A stretch of 64,000 bases of DNA from contig NZ_CAXBIB010000008.1 of NCBI RefSeq assembly GCF_963975745.1, forward strand, positions 62,001-126,000, written 5' to 3'. The stretch is from Parvibaculum sp963975745 (GTDB lineage: Bacteria; Pseudomonadota; Alphaproteobacteria; Parvibaculales; Parvibaculaceae). This document shows, piece by piece, positions 16,260 to 26,180 of this stretch. How positions within the stretch are numbered: the stretch's first letter is position 1; each line of letters begins with the position of its first letter. A program made the translations under genes and the position numbers. The notes beneath the pieces were generated by a model. It was not told the DNA's origin, made no database searches, and saw only the letters and a program-made list of their open reading frames with translations.

Positions 16260-17306
16260 TCAGGACCTGGCGGCGAAGATGAAGCTGCCTTGCGGCTCGA
16301 ATCGGACGGCCGCGCTGGCGCCGATCTTCAGTCCGCCCAGTTCGGGCACGCGGGCCCGCAGCGGCTCCAGGGATGGCGCGGCGGCGGCCGAAAGCAGCAC
16401 CAGCCAGTCCCGGCCCAGAAAGCGCAAGTCACTGATCCTGAAAGTGTTTTCGGCGCCTTCTGCCGGTTCCAGCCGGACCGCTTCGGGGCGCACGATGACC
16501 TCCGCGGCGGCGCCGTCGCGGAAATCGGGCGCCGGCACCGCGCCATAGGCGGTCACCGCCTCGCCGCCCAGCACGGTGGCCGGAAAGCGCTGCGCCTCGC
16601 CGAAAAGCGAGGCCACAAGGGCACTTGCGGGATGGGCATAGAGTTCGGCCGGGGTCGCGCATTGGGCAATGCGGCCGCTCTCCATCACCGCGATCCGGTC
16701 GGCGATTTCCATCGCCTCCATCGGGTCGTGGGTGACGACAAGTGTAATAACGCCAGCATCTTTCAGCGCACGGCGCGCTTCCTCGCGCAGGCTGCGGCGG
16801 CGCGTGACATCGACGCTGGCAAAGGGTTCGTCGAGCAGCATCGCGGCCGGTTCCGGCGCCAGCGCGCGGGCCAGCGCGACGCGCTGCTGCTGGCCGCCCG
16901 ACAGGGTATGCGGGTAGCGCGGTTCGAAGCCGGAAAGGCCAACGGCGGCAAGCCTTTGCGCAATGATGCGGGCCTGTTCCTCCTTCGGGCGGCGGTTGAT
17001 GCCGAAGGCGATATTCTCGGCCACCGTCAGATGCGGAAAAAGCGCATTGTCCTGGAAAACCATACCGAAGGGCCGTTTCTCGGGCGGCAGCGCACGATGC
17101 GGCATCGCCAGCACGGCGCCATCCAGTTCGATCGTTCCTTCCTGCAGCAGCTCAAGCCCCGCGGCCAGCCGCAACAGCGTCGTCTTGCCGCTGCCCGAAG
17201 GCCCCAGAAGGCAGAGAATCTCGCCCGCGCGCGCCTCCAGCGAGACGCCGGACAGCACCTGAAGCGCACCATATCTGTGTCCGACATTGCGGAACGCCAG
17301 CGTCAT
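16260..17306 (-). CDS. ferric-iron ABC transporter, ATP-binding protein
   Basis: 348-residue FbpC/FutC-type ATPase. Walker A GPSGSGKTTLLRL, Q-loop FQDNALFPHLTV, signature LSGGQQQRVALARAL, Walker B AAMLLDEPFASVD and H-loop VTHDPMEAMEIADR are present. A C-terminal TOBE-like regulatory domain (about residues 240-348) ends in VRFEPQGSFIFAARS. It would drive iron uptake with the permease, which is divergently encoded 92 bp away, and the binding protein downstream. The ATG at 17306 opens the family N-terminus MTLAFRNVGHRYG. Confidence 0.92.
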   Translation of the reverse strand: MTLAFRNVGHRYGALQVLSGVSLEARAGEILCLLGPSGSGKTTLLRLAAGLELLQEGTIELDGAVLAMPHRALPPEKRPFGMVFQDNALFPHLTVAENIAFGINRRPKEEQARIIAQRLAAVGLSGFEPRYPHTLSGGQQQRVALARALAPEPAAMLLDEPFASVDVTRRRSLREEARRALKDAGVITLVVTHDPMEAMEIADRIAVMESGRIAQCATPAELYAHPASALVASLFGEAQRFPATVLGGEAVTAYGAVPAPDFRDGAAAEVIVRPEAVRLEPAEGAENTFRISDLRFLGRDWLVLLSAAAAPSLEPLRARVPELGGLKIGASAAVRFEPQGSFIFAARS

Positions 17307-17339
17307 GCCTGCCTTACCATGCCCTTTGCCGCGAAACTC

Positions 17340-17356
17340 TTGCAAATGCGTAGCAA
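17340..17356 (+). promoter_or_regulatory. candidate Fur/Mur-type site in the divergent iron-transport promoter
   Basis: TTGCAAATGCGTAGCAA has TTGC/GCAA arms and a TGCAAAT half-site like that of alphaproteobacterial Fur/Mur sites (TGCAAAT-N-ATTTGCA), but its second half is degenerate. It lies in the 92-bp region between the divergent ATPase and permease genes, where one site could control both directions. Confidence 0.35.
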
Positions 17357-17398
17357 AATTACTTTGCCGCAGAGAGCGGTATTTGTCACAAAGGCCGC

Positions 17399-19126
17399 AT
17401 GGCAGTCACGGAAAAAGATCGGATTTCCGCCGGGATGAGACGTCGTGTCGCTTCGGGCTGGACGCTGGGGGCACTTGCGATTGCACTGGTGCTGCTGGCG
17501 CCGTCGCTGACGGTGCTGGCCAGCCTCGCCTTGCCGGCCAGCGAAAACTGGGCGCATCTGCGCGCCACGGTGCTGCCGGGCTATGTGACCAACACGCTGT
17601 GGCTGATGCTGCTGGTCGCGCTGATGGCCGGCACGATCGGCGTCGGCACGGCATGGCTCGTCGTTTCAACGCGTTTTCCGGGGCAGCGCCTGTTCAACTG
17701 GGCGCTGGTGCTGCCGCTGGCAACGCCGGCCTATATCATCGCCTATGTCTATACCGACCTGCTGGCCTTTGCCGGCCCGGTGCAGACGGGCCTGCGCGCG
17801 CTGACCGGCTGGAGCGGCGGCGACTACAGTTTTCCCAATATCCGGTCGCTGCCGGGTGCGGCGATCATGCTGAGCCTCGTCCTCTATCCCTATGTCTATC
17901 TGCTCGCCCGCACCGCCTTTCAGCGCCAGTCGGCGGCGCTGTTCGAAGCGGCGCGCATGCTCGGCGCGCGGCCTTGGCGCGCCTTCTTCCGCGTCGCGCT
18001 GCCCTGCGCGCGACCGGCGATCGCCGGCGGCCTGGCGCTGGCGCTGATGGAAACGATTTCCGATTTCGGCGTCGTCGACTATTTCGCCGTGCCGACACTG
18101 ACCACCGGCATTTTCCGCACCTGGTTCAGTCTCGGCGACGGCCTGGCAGCGGCCCAGATCGCCGCCTGGCTGTTTCTCTTCGCACTGGCGCTTGTCATGA
18201 TCGAGATGGTGAGCCGGCGCGGCCGTATCGCCAATCCGCTGGCGCGCGACATGGCGGCACGACCGGCATCACTCAGAGGCGGCCGGGCATGGGCGGCCAG
18301 CGCCGCTTGCGCGCTGCCGGTCATTCTCGGTTTCGTCCTGCCCGCCATCGTTCTTCTGCGCTATGCATTGAGCGCGGGCGATCCGCTGCTCGGACGCAGT
18401 TTTCTCGATTTTGCCTCGAACAGTCTCTTCGTCGCGGGCATCGCCGCTGCGATCGCAACCGCGCTGGCGCTGCTGCTGGCTTATGGCGAAAGGCTGCACC
18501 CGACGCCCTTCAACCGGATTTCGATCCGGCTGGCGACGCTTGGCTACGCGCTGCCGGGCGCGATGATCGCCATCGGCATCCTGACACTGACCACCGATAT
18601 CGACCGGGCGCTCTCCGGTCTTGCCGAAACGCATCTCGGCTTTTCGCCGGGCCTGCTGATTACCGGCTCGGCGGCGGGACTGGTTTTTGCCTATGTCGCC
18701 CGTTTTCTGACCGCCGCCTTCAATGCCTGTCACAGCGGACTGGAGAAGATTCATCCCGCGCTCGATGCCGCCGGCCGCAGTCTCGGCGCGTCGCCCGGGC
18801 GCGTCCTCGGCGCCATTCACATTCCGTTGCTGCGCGGCGCACTCGCCAGCGCTGCCCTGCTGGTGTTCATCGACGTGATGAAGGAACTGCCCGCCACGCT
18901 GCTGCTGCGCCCCTTCAATTTCGAAACGCTGGCGACGCGAACCTATCGACTCGCCTCCGACGAGCGGCTGGCCGAGGCGTCGACAGCGGCCCTGACCATT
19001 GTCGCGCTCGGGCTCATTCCAACGATCCTGCTCAGCCTTTCGATCGCGCGATCGGGCATCCGGCCGCCCGCGCCGCCCGTCATGACTGAAACCGCACACG
19101 CAAATGTGACGCCTTCGGCCGCCTGA
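17399..19126 (+). CDS. ferric-iron ABC transporter, permease
   Basis: 575-residue inner-membrane protein with two homologous permease halves (about 6 segments each), as in FbpB/FutB. Each half has an EAA-type loop: FEAARMLGARPWRAFFRVALP in the first and LDAAGRSLGASPGRVLGAIHIPL in the second. It forms the channel for the divergently encoded ATPase and binding protein. The ATG at 17399 follows AAAGG. The first gene downstream is an unrelated RND adaptor, 127 bp on. Confidence 0.92.
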   Translation: MAVTEKDRISAGMRRRVASGWTLGALAIALVLLAPSLTVLASLALPASENWAHLRATVLPGYVTNTLWLMLLVALMAGTIGVGTAWLVVSTRFPGQRLFNWALVLPLATPAYIIAYVYTDLLAFAGPVQTGLRALTGWSGGDYSFPNIRSLPGAAIMLSLVLYPYVYLLARTAFQRQSAALFEAARMLGARPWRAFFRVALPCARPAIAGGLALALMETISDFGVVDYFAVPTLTTGIFRTWFSLGDGLAAAQIAAWLFLFALALVMIEMVSRRGRIANPLARDMAARPASLRGGRAWAASAACALPVILGFVLPAIVLLRYALSAGDPLLGRSFLDFASNSLFVAGIAAAIATALALLLAYGERLHPTPFNRISIRLATLGYALPGAMIAIGILTLTTDIDRALSGLAETHLGFSPGLLITGSAAGLVFAYVARFLTAAFNACHSGLEKIHPALDAAGRSLGASPGRVLGAIHIPLLRGALASAALLVFIDVMKELPATLLLRPFNFETLATRTYRLASDERLAEASTAALTIVALGLIPTILLSLSIARSGIRPPAPPVMTETAHANVTPSAA

Positions 19127-19253
19127 ACGGTCCGAAAACCGCCGGTCTTGCTTGAAATCGCCGCCCCGTCGGCCAAACTTGACCTGCTGTCACAATTCAA
19201 CCGGATGATGACGCGATCATTCGTTTCCTTCTCGCCCGCGAACCGGAGCTTCC

Positions 19254-20327
19254 ATGCGTCTGTCGATGCCTGCCGCCATGCTTCTCTCCGCTGCGTTTGC
19301 AACCGCAGGTCTTTCGGCCGCGGCGGCGCAGGAAAGGTTGCAGAACGTGATCGTGGCGCCGGCCATCATCGACCGTTTTGTCGACCAGGTCGAAGCGCTC
19401 GGGACCACCTTCGCCAATGAAAGCGTCACCATCACCGCCAATGTCTCGGACAAGGTGGTCGAGATTCTTTTCGAGGACGGACAGCAGGTCGAGAAGGATC
19501 AGGTCCTGGTCCTTTTGCGGCGTGAAGAGCAACGCGCGGCGCTGGAGGCTGCGGAAGCCATTCTGAGCGAGCGGCAGACCGCCTACAACCGCGCGCGCGA
19601 GCTCGAAAGCCGCCAGTACACGACCACCGCGCAACTCGATGAACGGCGCGCGGCGTTGCGTGAGGCCGAAGCCAATCGCGACGGTGCCAGAGCGCGGCTC
19701 GACGACCGCGAGATCCGCGCGCCCTTCGACGGCGTGATAGGTCTGCGCAATATCAGCCCCGGTACGCTGGTAACGCCCGGCAGCGTGATTACGACGCTCG
19801 ACGATCTCGATCCGATCAAGCTCGACTTCACGGTGCCCGCCGCCTATCTGGCCAATATACGGCCAGGACTCGAAATCCGCGCGACGACGACCGCGTTGCC
19901 GGAGAAGGAGTTTCGCGGCACGGTACGCAGCGTCGCCACGCAGGTCGACCGCGTGACGCGGTCTATCACCGCGCGCGCCTTCATTGCCAACGAGGACCAT
20001 GCGCTGAAGCCGGGTCTGCTGATGACCGTCCGGCTGCTGAAGAATCCACGCGACTCGATCGTGATCCCGGAGGAGGCGCTGGTGCCATCGGGCATACGGA
20101 ATTTTGTATTCGTCATCGACCGCGATACCGGCATCGCCGAACGGCGCGAAATCGAAACCGGCGGGCGACGACCCGGCGCCGTCGAGGTGGTGAGCGGGCT
20201 CGAACGCGGCGAACTCGTCGTCACGCATGGCACGATGCAGGTGCGCGACGGCATGACAGTCAATATCGTCAAGGAAGAAACACCGGAACAGACGCTCGGG
20301 CGGCTCGGCACGACGGTCGTCCAGTAG
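19254..20327 (+). CDS. RND efflux periplasmic adaptor (membrane-fusion protein)
   Basis: 357 residues with a Sec signal peptide ending AAAAQ and no lipobox Cys, so a soluble periplasmic adaptor. The lipoyl half-motifs (VTITANVSDKVVEILFEDGQQVEKDQVLV, and REIRAPFDGVIGLRNISPGTLV after the hairpin) and a short alpha-hairpin (about residues 90-150) are typical of HlyD/AcrA-type proteins. The beta-barrel and membrane-proximal domains follow. It is encoded 19 bp before its RND pump. No outer-membrane channel gene is nearby, so a TolC-like protein must come from elsewhere. Confidence 0.92.
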   Translation: MRLSMPAAMLLSAAFATAGLSAAAAQERLQNVIVAPAIIDRFVDQVEALGTTFANESVTITANVSDKVVEILFEDGQQVEKDQVLVLLRREEQRAALEAAEAILSERQTAYNRARELESRQYTTTAQLDERRAALREAEANRDGARARLDDREIRAPFDGVIGLRNISPGTLVTPGSVITTLDDLDPIKLDFTVPAAYLANIRPGLEIRATTTALPEKEFRGTVRSVATQVDRVTRSITARAFIANEDHALKPGLLMTVRLLKNPRDSIVIPEEALVPSGIRNFVFVIDRDTGIAERREIETGGRRPGAVEVVSGLERGELVVTHGTMQVRDGMTVNIVKEETPEQTLGRLGTTVVQ

Positions 20328-20346
20328 GATGTGAGGGACGGAAGCC

Positions 20347-23300
20347 ATGAAACTCTCCGACGTTTCGGTTACTCGGCCCGTCTTTGCCGCCGTCATCAGC
20401 ATGCTGCTTGTGGCGTTCGGTCTCGTCGCCTTCGACCGCCTGCCCTTGCGCGAATACCCCGACATCGATCCGCCGATCGTCTCGATCACCACCGATTATC
20501 GCGGTGCCGCCGCGGCCGTGGTCGAGACGCGCATCACCGAGGTCATCGAGGAGCGCATCGCGGGCATCGAAGGCATTTCCTTCGTGCAGTCCTCAAGCAC
20601 GGACGGGCGTTCGCGCATCACCATCGAGTTCAATCCGGAACGCGATATCGATGCGGCGGCCAACGACATCCGCGATCGCGTGTCGGGCATACTCGACATG
20701 CTGCCGGTCGAGGCCGATCCGCCGGACATCCAGAAGGCCGATTCGAGCGATGACGTCATCATGTGGCTCAATGTCGTCAGCGACCGCATGTCGATGCTGG
20801 AACTGACCGACTATGTCGAACGCCACCTCGTCGACCGCTTCTCGACGCAGGACGGTGTCGCCCGCGTGCGCCTGAGCGGTGCGCGCAGCTATTCGATGCG
20901 AATCTGGCTCGACCGGACGGCGCTGGCGGCGCGCGGCCTGACCGCCGGCGATGTCGAACAGGCATTGATCTCGGAGAATGTCGAGTTGCCGGCCGGCAGC
21001 ATCGAATCGGTGCAGCGTCAGTTCACCGCACGTGTCGAGCGCGGGTTTCGCAGCGAGGATGATTTCCGTCAGCTCGTTCTCGGCCAGGGTAGCGACGGGT
21101 ATCTGGTGCGGCTCGGCGATGTCGCCCGGGTCGAGCGCGCGGCGGCCGAAGAACGGACCTTCTTTCGCGGCAACCGGATACCGATGGTCGGCATCGGCAT
21201 CATCAAGCAATCCCAGGCCAATACGCTGACGGTGGCACGCGCGGCCAAGGCCGAGGCCGACCGCCTTGCACCGGGTCTGCCCGAGGGGATGGAGATCCGC
21301 CGCAGCTACGACACCAGCGTCTTCATCGAAGGCGCGGTCAGCGAAGTCTACAAGACGCTCTTCATCGCAATCGGCCTCGTCATCCTCACGATCTACGTTT
21401 TCCTGGGCAGCGCGCGGGCGACGCTGGTGCCGGCCGTCACCGTGCCGGTCTCGCTGATTGCACCCTTTCTGGTTCTGTTCGCGCTCGGCTTCTCGGTCAA
21501 TCTGCTGACGCTGCTGGCGCTGGTGCTGGCCATCGGACTGGTCGTCGACGACACGATCGTGGTGCTCGAAAACATCTATCGCCGCATGGAGGAGGGCGAG
21601 ACCCCGCTCGTTGCCGCCTATCGCGGCGCGCGGCAGGTGGGTTTCGCCGTCATTGCGACCACGGTGGTGCTGATTTCGGTCTTTGTGCCGCTGGCCTTTA
21701 TTGAAGGGGCGATCGGGCGGCTGTTCTCGGAGTTCGCCATCACCATGGCAGCGGCTGTTGCCTTTTCCAGCCTGGTCGCACTCAGCCTGTCGCCAATGCT
21801 GTCGTCTAAAATTCTCCGCCCAACGTCCAATCACTCCCGCTTCAACATTGCGGTCGACGCAGCCTTCGAACGGCTGAAGACGCGCTATCGCGAGGCCCTG
21901 GCGCGCGCATTGGGTCGGCCGTCAATCACGGTGGCGGTCTTTGGGGGTCTCGTGATCACCGCGCTCGGTCTCTTCATCGTCATTCCATCCGAATATGCGC
22001 CGCGCGAGGATCGCGGCATCTTCTTCGTCCTCGTCAACGGACCGGAAGGCGCCTCGTTCAACTATATCGAGGAGTACATGGACGAGATCGAGGACCGGCT
22101 GATGCCGCTGGTCGAGAGCGGCGAGATCAACCGCCTGCTGGTCCGCGCCCCGCGCAGCTTCGGCAATCTGTCGAGTTTCAACACGGGCATTGCCGTCGTC
22201 GTGCTTGCCGACTGGAGCGAAAGGCGTTCGGCCTGGGACATCATGGCGGATGTGCGCGCCCGCCTTGCCGACCTGCCCGGCGTGACCGCCTCGCCGATGA
22301 TGCGGCAGGGCTTCGGTCGCGGCGCCGTCAAGCCGGTCCAGTTCGTGATCGGCGGCGGCTCCTACGAGGAGCTTCGCGAATGGCGCGACACGCTGATCGC
22401 CGCAATCGAGGCCGATAATCCCGGCCTGATCAATATCGACCACGACTACCAGGAAACGAAGCCCCAGCTTCGCATCGAGATCGACCGCAACAATGCCGGC
22501 GATCTGGGCGTTACGGTCGGGAATATCGGCCGGACGCTCGAGACGATGTTCGGCTCGCGCCGGGTAACGACCTTCGCGGCTGGCGGTGAGGAATATGACG
22601 TCATTCTGGAGGGCGAGCGCTCCGCCCAGCGCACGCCGAGCGACATGAGCAACATCTTCGTTCGCTCGGAGCGGACGGGCGAGTTGATCCCGCTGGCCAA
22701 CCTCGTCACGGTGACGGAGGCGGCCGGTCCGGCAAGCCTCAACCGCTACAACCGCATGCGCGCCATTACCATCGACGCCAATCTGGCCGACGGCTATACG
22801 CTCGGCGCGGCGCTGGCACATATGCGCGACCTTGCCCGCACGCATCTGCCGCCGAATGTCGCCATCGACTATCGCGGCCAGTCGCTCGACTTCATGCGCG
22901 CGGGCGGCGCGCTCGGCTTCATCTTCGTGCTCGGTCTGGTCGTCGTCTTTCTGGTCCTGGCCGCGCAGTTCGAAAGCTTCGTGCACCCGGTCGTCATCAT
23001 CCTGACGGTGCCGCTGGCCATTACCGGCGGGTTGTTCGGCATCTGGATCTCCGGCGGCACGATCAATCTCTACACGCAGATCGGACTGATCATGCTGGTC
23101 GGCCTTGCCGCCAAGAACGGCATCCTGATCGTCGAATTCGCCAACCAGCTGCGCGACGAAGGGCGGGCCTTCGGCGAGGCGCTGATCGAGGCTTCTGCCA
23201 TTCGCCTGCGCCCGATCCTGATGACGGCGATCACCACCATTGCGGGGTCGGTAGCCCTGATCCTCTCCTTCGGCGCCGGCGCCGAGACCCGGACCGCGAT

Positions 23301-23487
23301 CGGCGTCGTCATCTTTTCCGGTGTCATCGCCACGACCATATTCACCCTGTTCGTGGTGCCGGTCGCCTATCAGGCACTGGCCCGCGGCACCGGATCGCCG
23401 AGCGACACGCGGCGCCGGCTCGACGCCGAGATCGAGCGGCTTGAGGGTGCCATGCAGCGACCGCGACCGATGGAAGGAGCGGAATAG
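20347..23487 (+). CDS. RND multidrug efflux permease (HAE1 type)
   Basis: 1046-residue proton-driven trimeric pump with 12 membrane segments and two large periplasmic loops. The N-terminus MKLSDVSVTRPVFAAVISML is classical. The proton-relay residues of HAE1 pumps are present: Asp-Asp in GLVVDDTIVVLEN (segment 4) and Lys in GLAAKNGILIVEFANQL (segment 10). Substrates are unknown. It is followed after only 6 bp by a CoA hydrolase/transferase gene, so the two are probably in one operon. Confidence 0.95.
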   Translation: MKLSDVSVTRPVFAAVISMLLVAFGLVAFDRLPLREYPDIDPPIVSITTDYRGAAAAVVETRITEVIEERIAGIEGISFVQSSSTDGRSRITIEFNPERDIDAAANDIRDRVSGILDMLPVEADPPDIQKADSSDDVIMWLNVVSDRMSMLELTDYVERHLVDRFSTQDGVARVRLSGARSYSMRIWLDRTALAARGLTAGDVEQALISENVELPAGSIESVQRQFTARVERGFRSEDDFRQLVLGQGSDGYLVRLGDVARVERAAAEERTFFRGNRIPMVGIGIIKQSQANTLTVARAAKAEADRLAPGLPEGMEIRRSYDTSVFIEGAVSEVYKTLFIAIGLVILTIYVFLGSARATLVPAVTVPVSLIAPFLVLFALGFSVNLLTLLALVLAIGLVVDDTIVVLENIYRRMEEGETPLVAAYRGARQVGFAVIATTVVLISVFVPLAFIEGAIGRLFSEFAITMAAAVAFSSLVALSLSPMLSSKILRPTSNHSRFNIAVDAAFERLKTRYREALARALGRPSITVAVFGGLVITALGLFIVIPSEYAPREDRGIFFVLVNGPEGASFNYIEEYMDEIEDRLMPLVESGEINRLLVRAPRSFGNLSSFNTGIAVVVLADWSERRSAWDIMADVRARLADLPGVTASPMMRQGFGRGAVKPVQFVIGGGSYEELREWRDTLIAAIEADNPGLINIDHDYQETKPQLRIEIDRNNAGDLGVTVGNIGRTLETMFGSRRVTTFAAGGEEYDVILEGERSAQRTPSDMSNIFVRSERTGELIPLANLVTVTEAAGPASLNRYNRMRAITIDANLADGYTLGAALAHMRDLARTHLPPNVAIDYRGQSLDFMRAGGALGFIFVLGLVVVFLVLAAQFESFVHPVVIILTVPLAITGGLFGIWISGGTINLYTQIGLIMLVGLAAKNGILIVEFANQLRDEGRAFGEALIEASAIRLRPILMTAITTIAGSVALILSFGAGAETRTAIGVVIFSGVIATTIFTLFVVPVAYQALARGTGSPSDTRRRLDAEIERLEGAMQRPRPMEGAE

Positions 23488-23493
23488 AGACTG

Positions 23494-25329
23494 ATGCGCC
23501 AAAGCCCCGTCCGTTTCGGCAATGCCCAGGAACTCGCCGACGCCATCCTTGCGCGGGTCGGGCGAAAGATCGTGCTGGCACTGCCGCTGGGGCTTGGAAA
23601 ACCCAATCACATCGTCAACGCGCTGACCGCGCGCGCGATCGCCGATCCCTCGATCTCGCTGCGCATTCTGACCGCCCTGACGCTCGAACGGCCGCGCGCA
23701 TCGAGCGAACTCGAACGGCGCTTTCTCGAACCGGTCAGCGGGCGGCTCTTCGCCGACTATCCCGAAATCGAGTATGCCTCTGCGCTGCGCCAGGGAAATC
23801 TGCCTGCCAACATCGAGATCCATGAGTTCTTTCTTCTTGCCGGACGGTGGCTGGGTTCGCCACGCCAGCAGCAGAACTACATCTCGGCCAACTACACGCA
23901 TGTGGCGCGCTACATTCTCGACCGCGGCGTCAATGTGCTGGCGCAGCTGGTCGCGCCTCCGGATCGCACCGGCGACGGCTTCAGTCTGAGCTGCAATCCC
24001 GATGTCACGCCGGACTTTCTCGATGCACGCCGCGCCGGCCGTGCCGATTTCGTTTTCGCCGGGCAGGTCAACGAAGCCCTTCCCTTCATGGACGGGCAGG
24101 CCGAAATTCCCGCGAGCGAGTTCGATTTCATGCTCGAAGGCGACGATTTCCAGTTTCCGTTGTTTGCGCCGCCGCGCGAGCCCGTCACGCAGACCGACTA
24201 TGCGATCGGGCTCAACATCGCCGGCCTCATCCCCGACGGCGGAACGCTGCAGATCGGTATCGGCTCGATCGGCGATGCGGTCGGCCAGGCGCTGGTGCTG
24301 CGGCACCGGCACAATTCAGTCTGGCGCGGGGCACTGGAACGCCTCGGCAGCAAGCCGCACGAAGCCAGCCCTTTCGGAGAAGGCATCTACGGCGCCAGCG
24401 AAATGCTGGTCGAATGTTTTCTCGACCTGATGGAAGCCGGCATCGTCAAGCGCGAAGTCGAGGACGCCTTTATCCATGCCGGGTTCTTTCTCGGGTCGCG
24501 CAATCTCTATGAGCGGCTTCGTGCCATGAGCCCGGAGGCACGACGCCGGATTGCGATGGTGCCGGTTTCCTTCGTCAACGATCTCTATGGCGACGAAGCG
24601 GGACGACGCGCGGCACGAAGGGGCGGCCGTTTCATCAACACGGCGATGATGGCAACGCTTTTCGGCGCTGTCGTGTCGGACGGACTGGATGACGGGCGTG
24701 TCGTCAGCGGCGTCGGCGGCCAGTACAATTTCGTTTCACAGGCCTTTGCGCTTCCCGATGCGCGCTCGGTGATCGCGCTGCGCGCCACGCGCGAGAAGGA
24801 CGGCAAGACGATGTCGAACATCGTCTTTTCCTATGGCCACCAGACCATCCCGCGCCATCTGCGCGACATCGTGGTGACCGAATATGGCGTGGCCGATCTG
24901 CGCGGCAGAACCGACGCCGAGGTCGTTGCCGCGATGCTCAACGTCACCGATTCCCGCTTTCAGCAGGAATTGCTCGCGCGGGCGAAGAAGGCCGGAAAGA
25001 TCGCAGCCGACCACAAGATTCCAACGGCGCATCAGAACAACCATCCCGAGCGCATCGGCAAGGCGCTGGAAGCCGCCAAGGCCGACGGACTGCTGCCGCT
25101 GTTTCCCTTCGGCAGCGACTTTACCGAGGTCGAGCAGACGTTGATGCCGGCGCTCGGCCGGCTGTCGCGCGCCTCGAAGCGGGAGCTGGCACGCCTCGCC
25201 CTGAAGGGCGGTCCCTTGAATGCGGCGGCTAATGCCGGTCTCGAGCGGATGGGGCTCGCAAAGCCTTCGTCGTTCAGCGAAAGGCTTTATCGGCGCCTCT
25301 TGCTGGCCGCGCTTGCCGACCCCAGCTAG
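23494..25329 (+). CDS. acetyl-CoA hydrolase/transferase family protein
   Basis: A 611-residue two-domain CoA transferase-like protein. The N-terminal half has LPLGLGKPNHIVNALTARA; the C-terminal half has QIGIGSIGDAV, the VVSGVGGQYNFVSQAFALPDARS segment typical of acetyl-CoA hydrolase/transferase C-terminal domains, and HLRDIVVTEYGVADLRGRTD. The family moves CoA between short-chain acids or hydrolyses acetyl-CoA; the exact reaction is open. It is longer than the roughly 500-residue usual size. Its tight spacing behind an efflux pump is unusual. Confidence 0.85.
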   Translation: MRQSPVRFGNAQELADAILARVGRKIVLALPLGLGKPNHIVNALTARAIADPSISLRILTALTLERPRASSELERRFLEPVSGRLFADYPEIEYASALRQGNLPANIEIHEFFLLAGRWLGSPRQQQNYISANYTHVARYILDRGVNVLAQLVAPPDRTGDGFSLSCNPDVTPDFLDARRAGRADFVFAGQVNEALPFMDGQAEIPASEFDFMLEGDDFQFPLFAPPREPVTQTDYAIGLNIAGLIPDGGTLQIGIGSIGDAVGQALVLRHRHNSVWRGALERLGSKPHEASPFGEGIYGASEMLVECFLDLMEAGIVKREVEDAFIHAGFFLGSRNLYERLRAMSPEARRRIAMVPVSFVNDLYGDEAGRRAARRGGRFINTAMMATLFGAVVSDGLDDGRVVSGVGGQYNFVSQAFALPDARSVIALRATREKDGKTMSNIVFSYGHQTIPRHLRDIVVTEYGVADLRGRTDAEVVAAMLNVTDSRFQQELLARAKKAGKIAADHKIPTAHQNNHPERIGKALEAAKADGLLPLFPFGSDFTEVEQTLMPALGRLSRASKRELARLALKGGPLNAAANAGLERMGLAKPSSFSERLYRRLLLAALADPS

Positions 25330-25364
25330 ACCATTGTCGCCACGCACGCCGGGAGGGACCCGCC

Positions 25365-26090
25365 ATGATCGATCTCTATTACTGGCCAACGCCCAACGGC
25401 AAGAAGGTCACGATCCTGCTCGAGGAATGCGGTCTCGACTACAAGCTGATCCCGCTGCATATCGGGCGCGGCGACCAGTTCAGCCCCGAATTCCTGAAGC
25501 TCAATCCCAATCACCGCATGCCGGCCATGATCGATCATGCGCCGATGGGCGGCGGTGCGCCGATCGGGATTTTCGAGTCGGGCGCGATGATGATGTATAT
25601 CGCCGAGAAGGCCGGGAAGTTCTTCCCGCAGGACCCGCGCGGCAAATATGAAGTCACCCAGTGGGTGATGTGGCAGATGGCCAACCAGGGACCCAAGCTC
25701 GGCGAATGCGGTCATTTCCGCCGGTTGCGCGACCGCGAGGGCGACCAGTCCTACGCCGTGCGGCGCTTCACCGACGAGGCCAACCGTCTCTATGGCGTCA
25801 TGAACAACCGCCTCTATGACCGGCCCTATATGGCGGGGGATACATACACGATCGCCGACATGATCTGTTACCCATGGGCGGTCAACTGGAAGGCGCAAGG
25901 TCAGGACATCGAGGAATTCAAGCACTTCAAGCGCTGGCTCGAGGAGATCGGCGCGCGGCCGGCCGTGCAGCGCGGCATGGCAGTCGGCAGCGACCTTTCG
26001 ATGGACCTTTCCCAGATGACAGCTGCGGAGCAGGAAGCGGTCCGCAGGATGCTCTACAACCAGCGCGCACGACCGGCCCCCGACGCCTGA
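25365..26090 (+). CDS. glutathione S-transferase (disulfide-bond oxidoreductase, YfcG/YghU-like)
   Basis: 241 residues. The N-terminal MIDLYYWPTPNGKKVTILLEE carries the Thr/Asn pair (TPNG) of the Nu-class YfcG/YghU enzymes, which reduce disulfides with two bound glutathiones. LNPNHRMPAMIDH is the cis-Pro loop and FESGAMMMYIAEKAG the glutathione-binding motif; the C-terminal domain contains TIADMICYPWAVNWKAQG. It lies 35 bp after the CoA-transferase gene, probably in the same operon. Confidence 0.9.
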   Translation: MIDLYYWPTPNGKKVTILLEECGLDYKLIPLHIGRGDQFSPEFLKLNPNHRMPAMIDHAPMGGGAPIGIFESGAMMMYIAEKAGKFFPQDPRGKYEVTQWVMWQMANQGPKLGECGHFRRLRDREGDQSYAVRRFTDEANRLYGVMNNRLYDRPYMAGDTYTIADMICYPWAVNWKAQGQDIEEFKHFKRWLEEIGARPAVQRGMAVGSDLSMDLSQMTAAEQEAVRRMLYNQRARPAPDA

Positions 26091-26180
26091 AATCGCTTTG
26101 CGATGCAGTGTGGCGCCTATGCCGCAGTGCAAAAAAATAAATCGGCCTTGGCCAGAAACTGACGCTGGGCTCTTGGAATC

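Noticed and set aside
19127..19253. CTGTCAC near 19190 as a third Pho box, before the first RND adaptor
   Set aside because: Only a single heptamer; no second copy at 11 bp on either side.
21922..24312. Minus-strand open frame of 796 codons opposite the RND pump and CoA-transferase genes
   Set aside because: It spans two well-supported plus-strand genes, has low-complexity polar composition and no recognisable fold.
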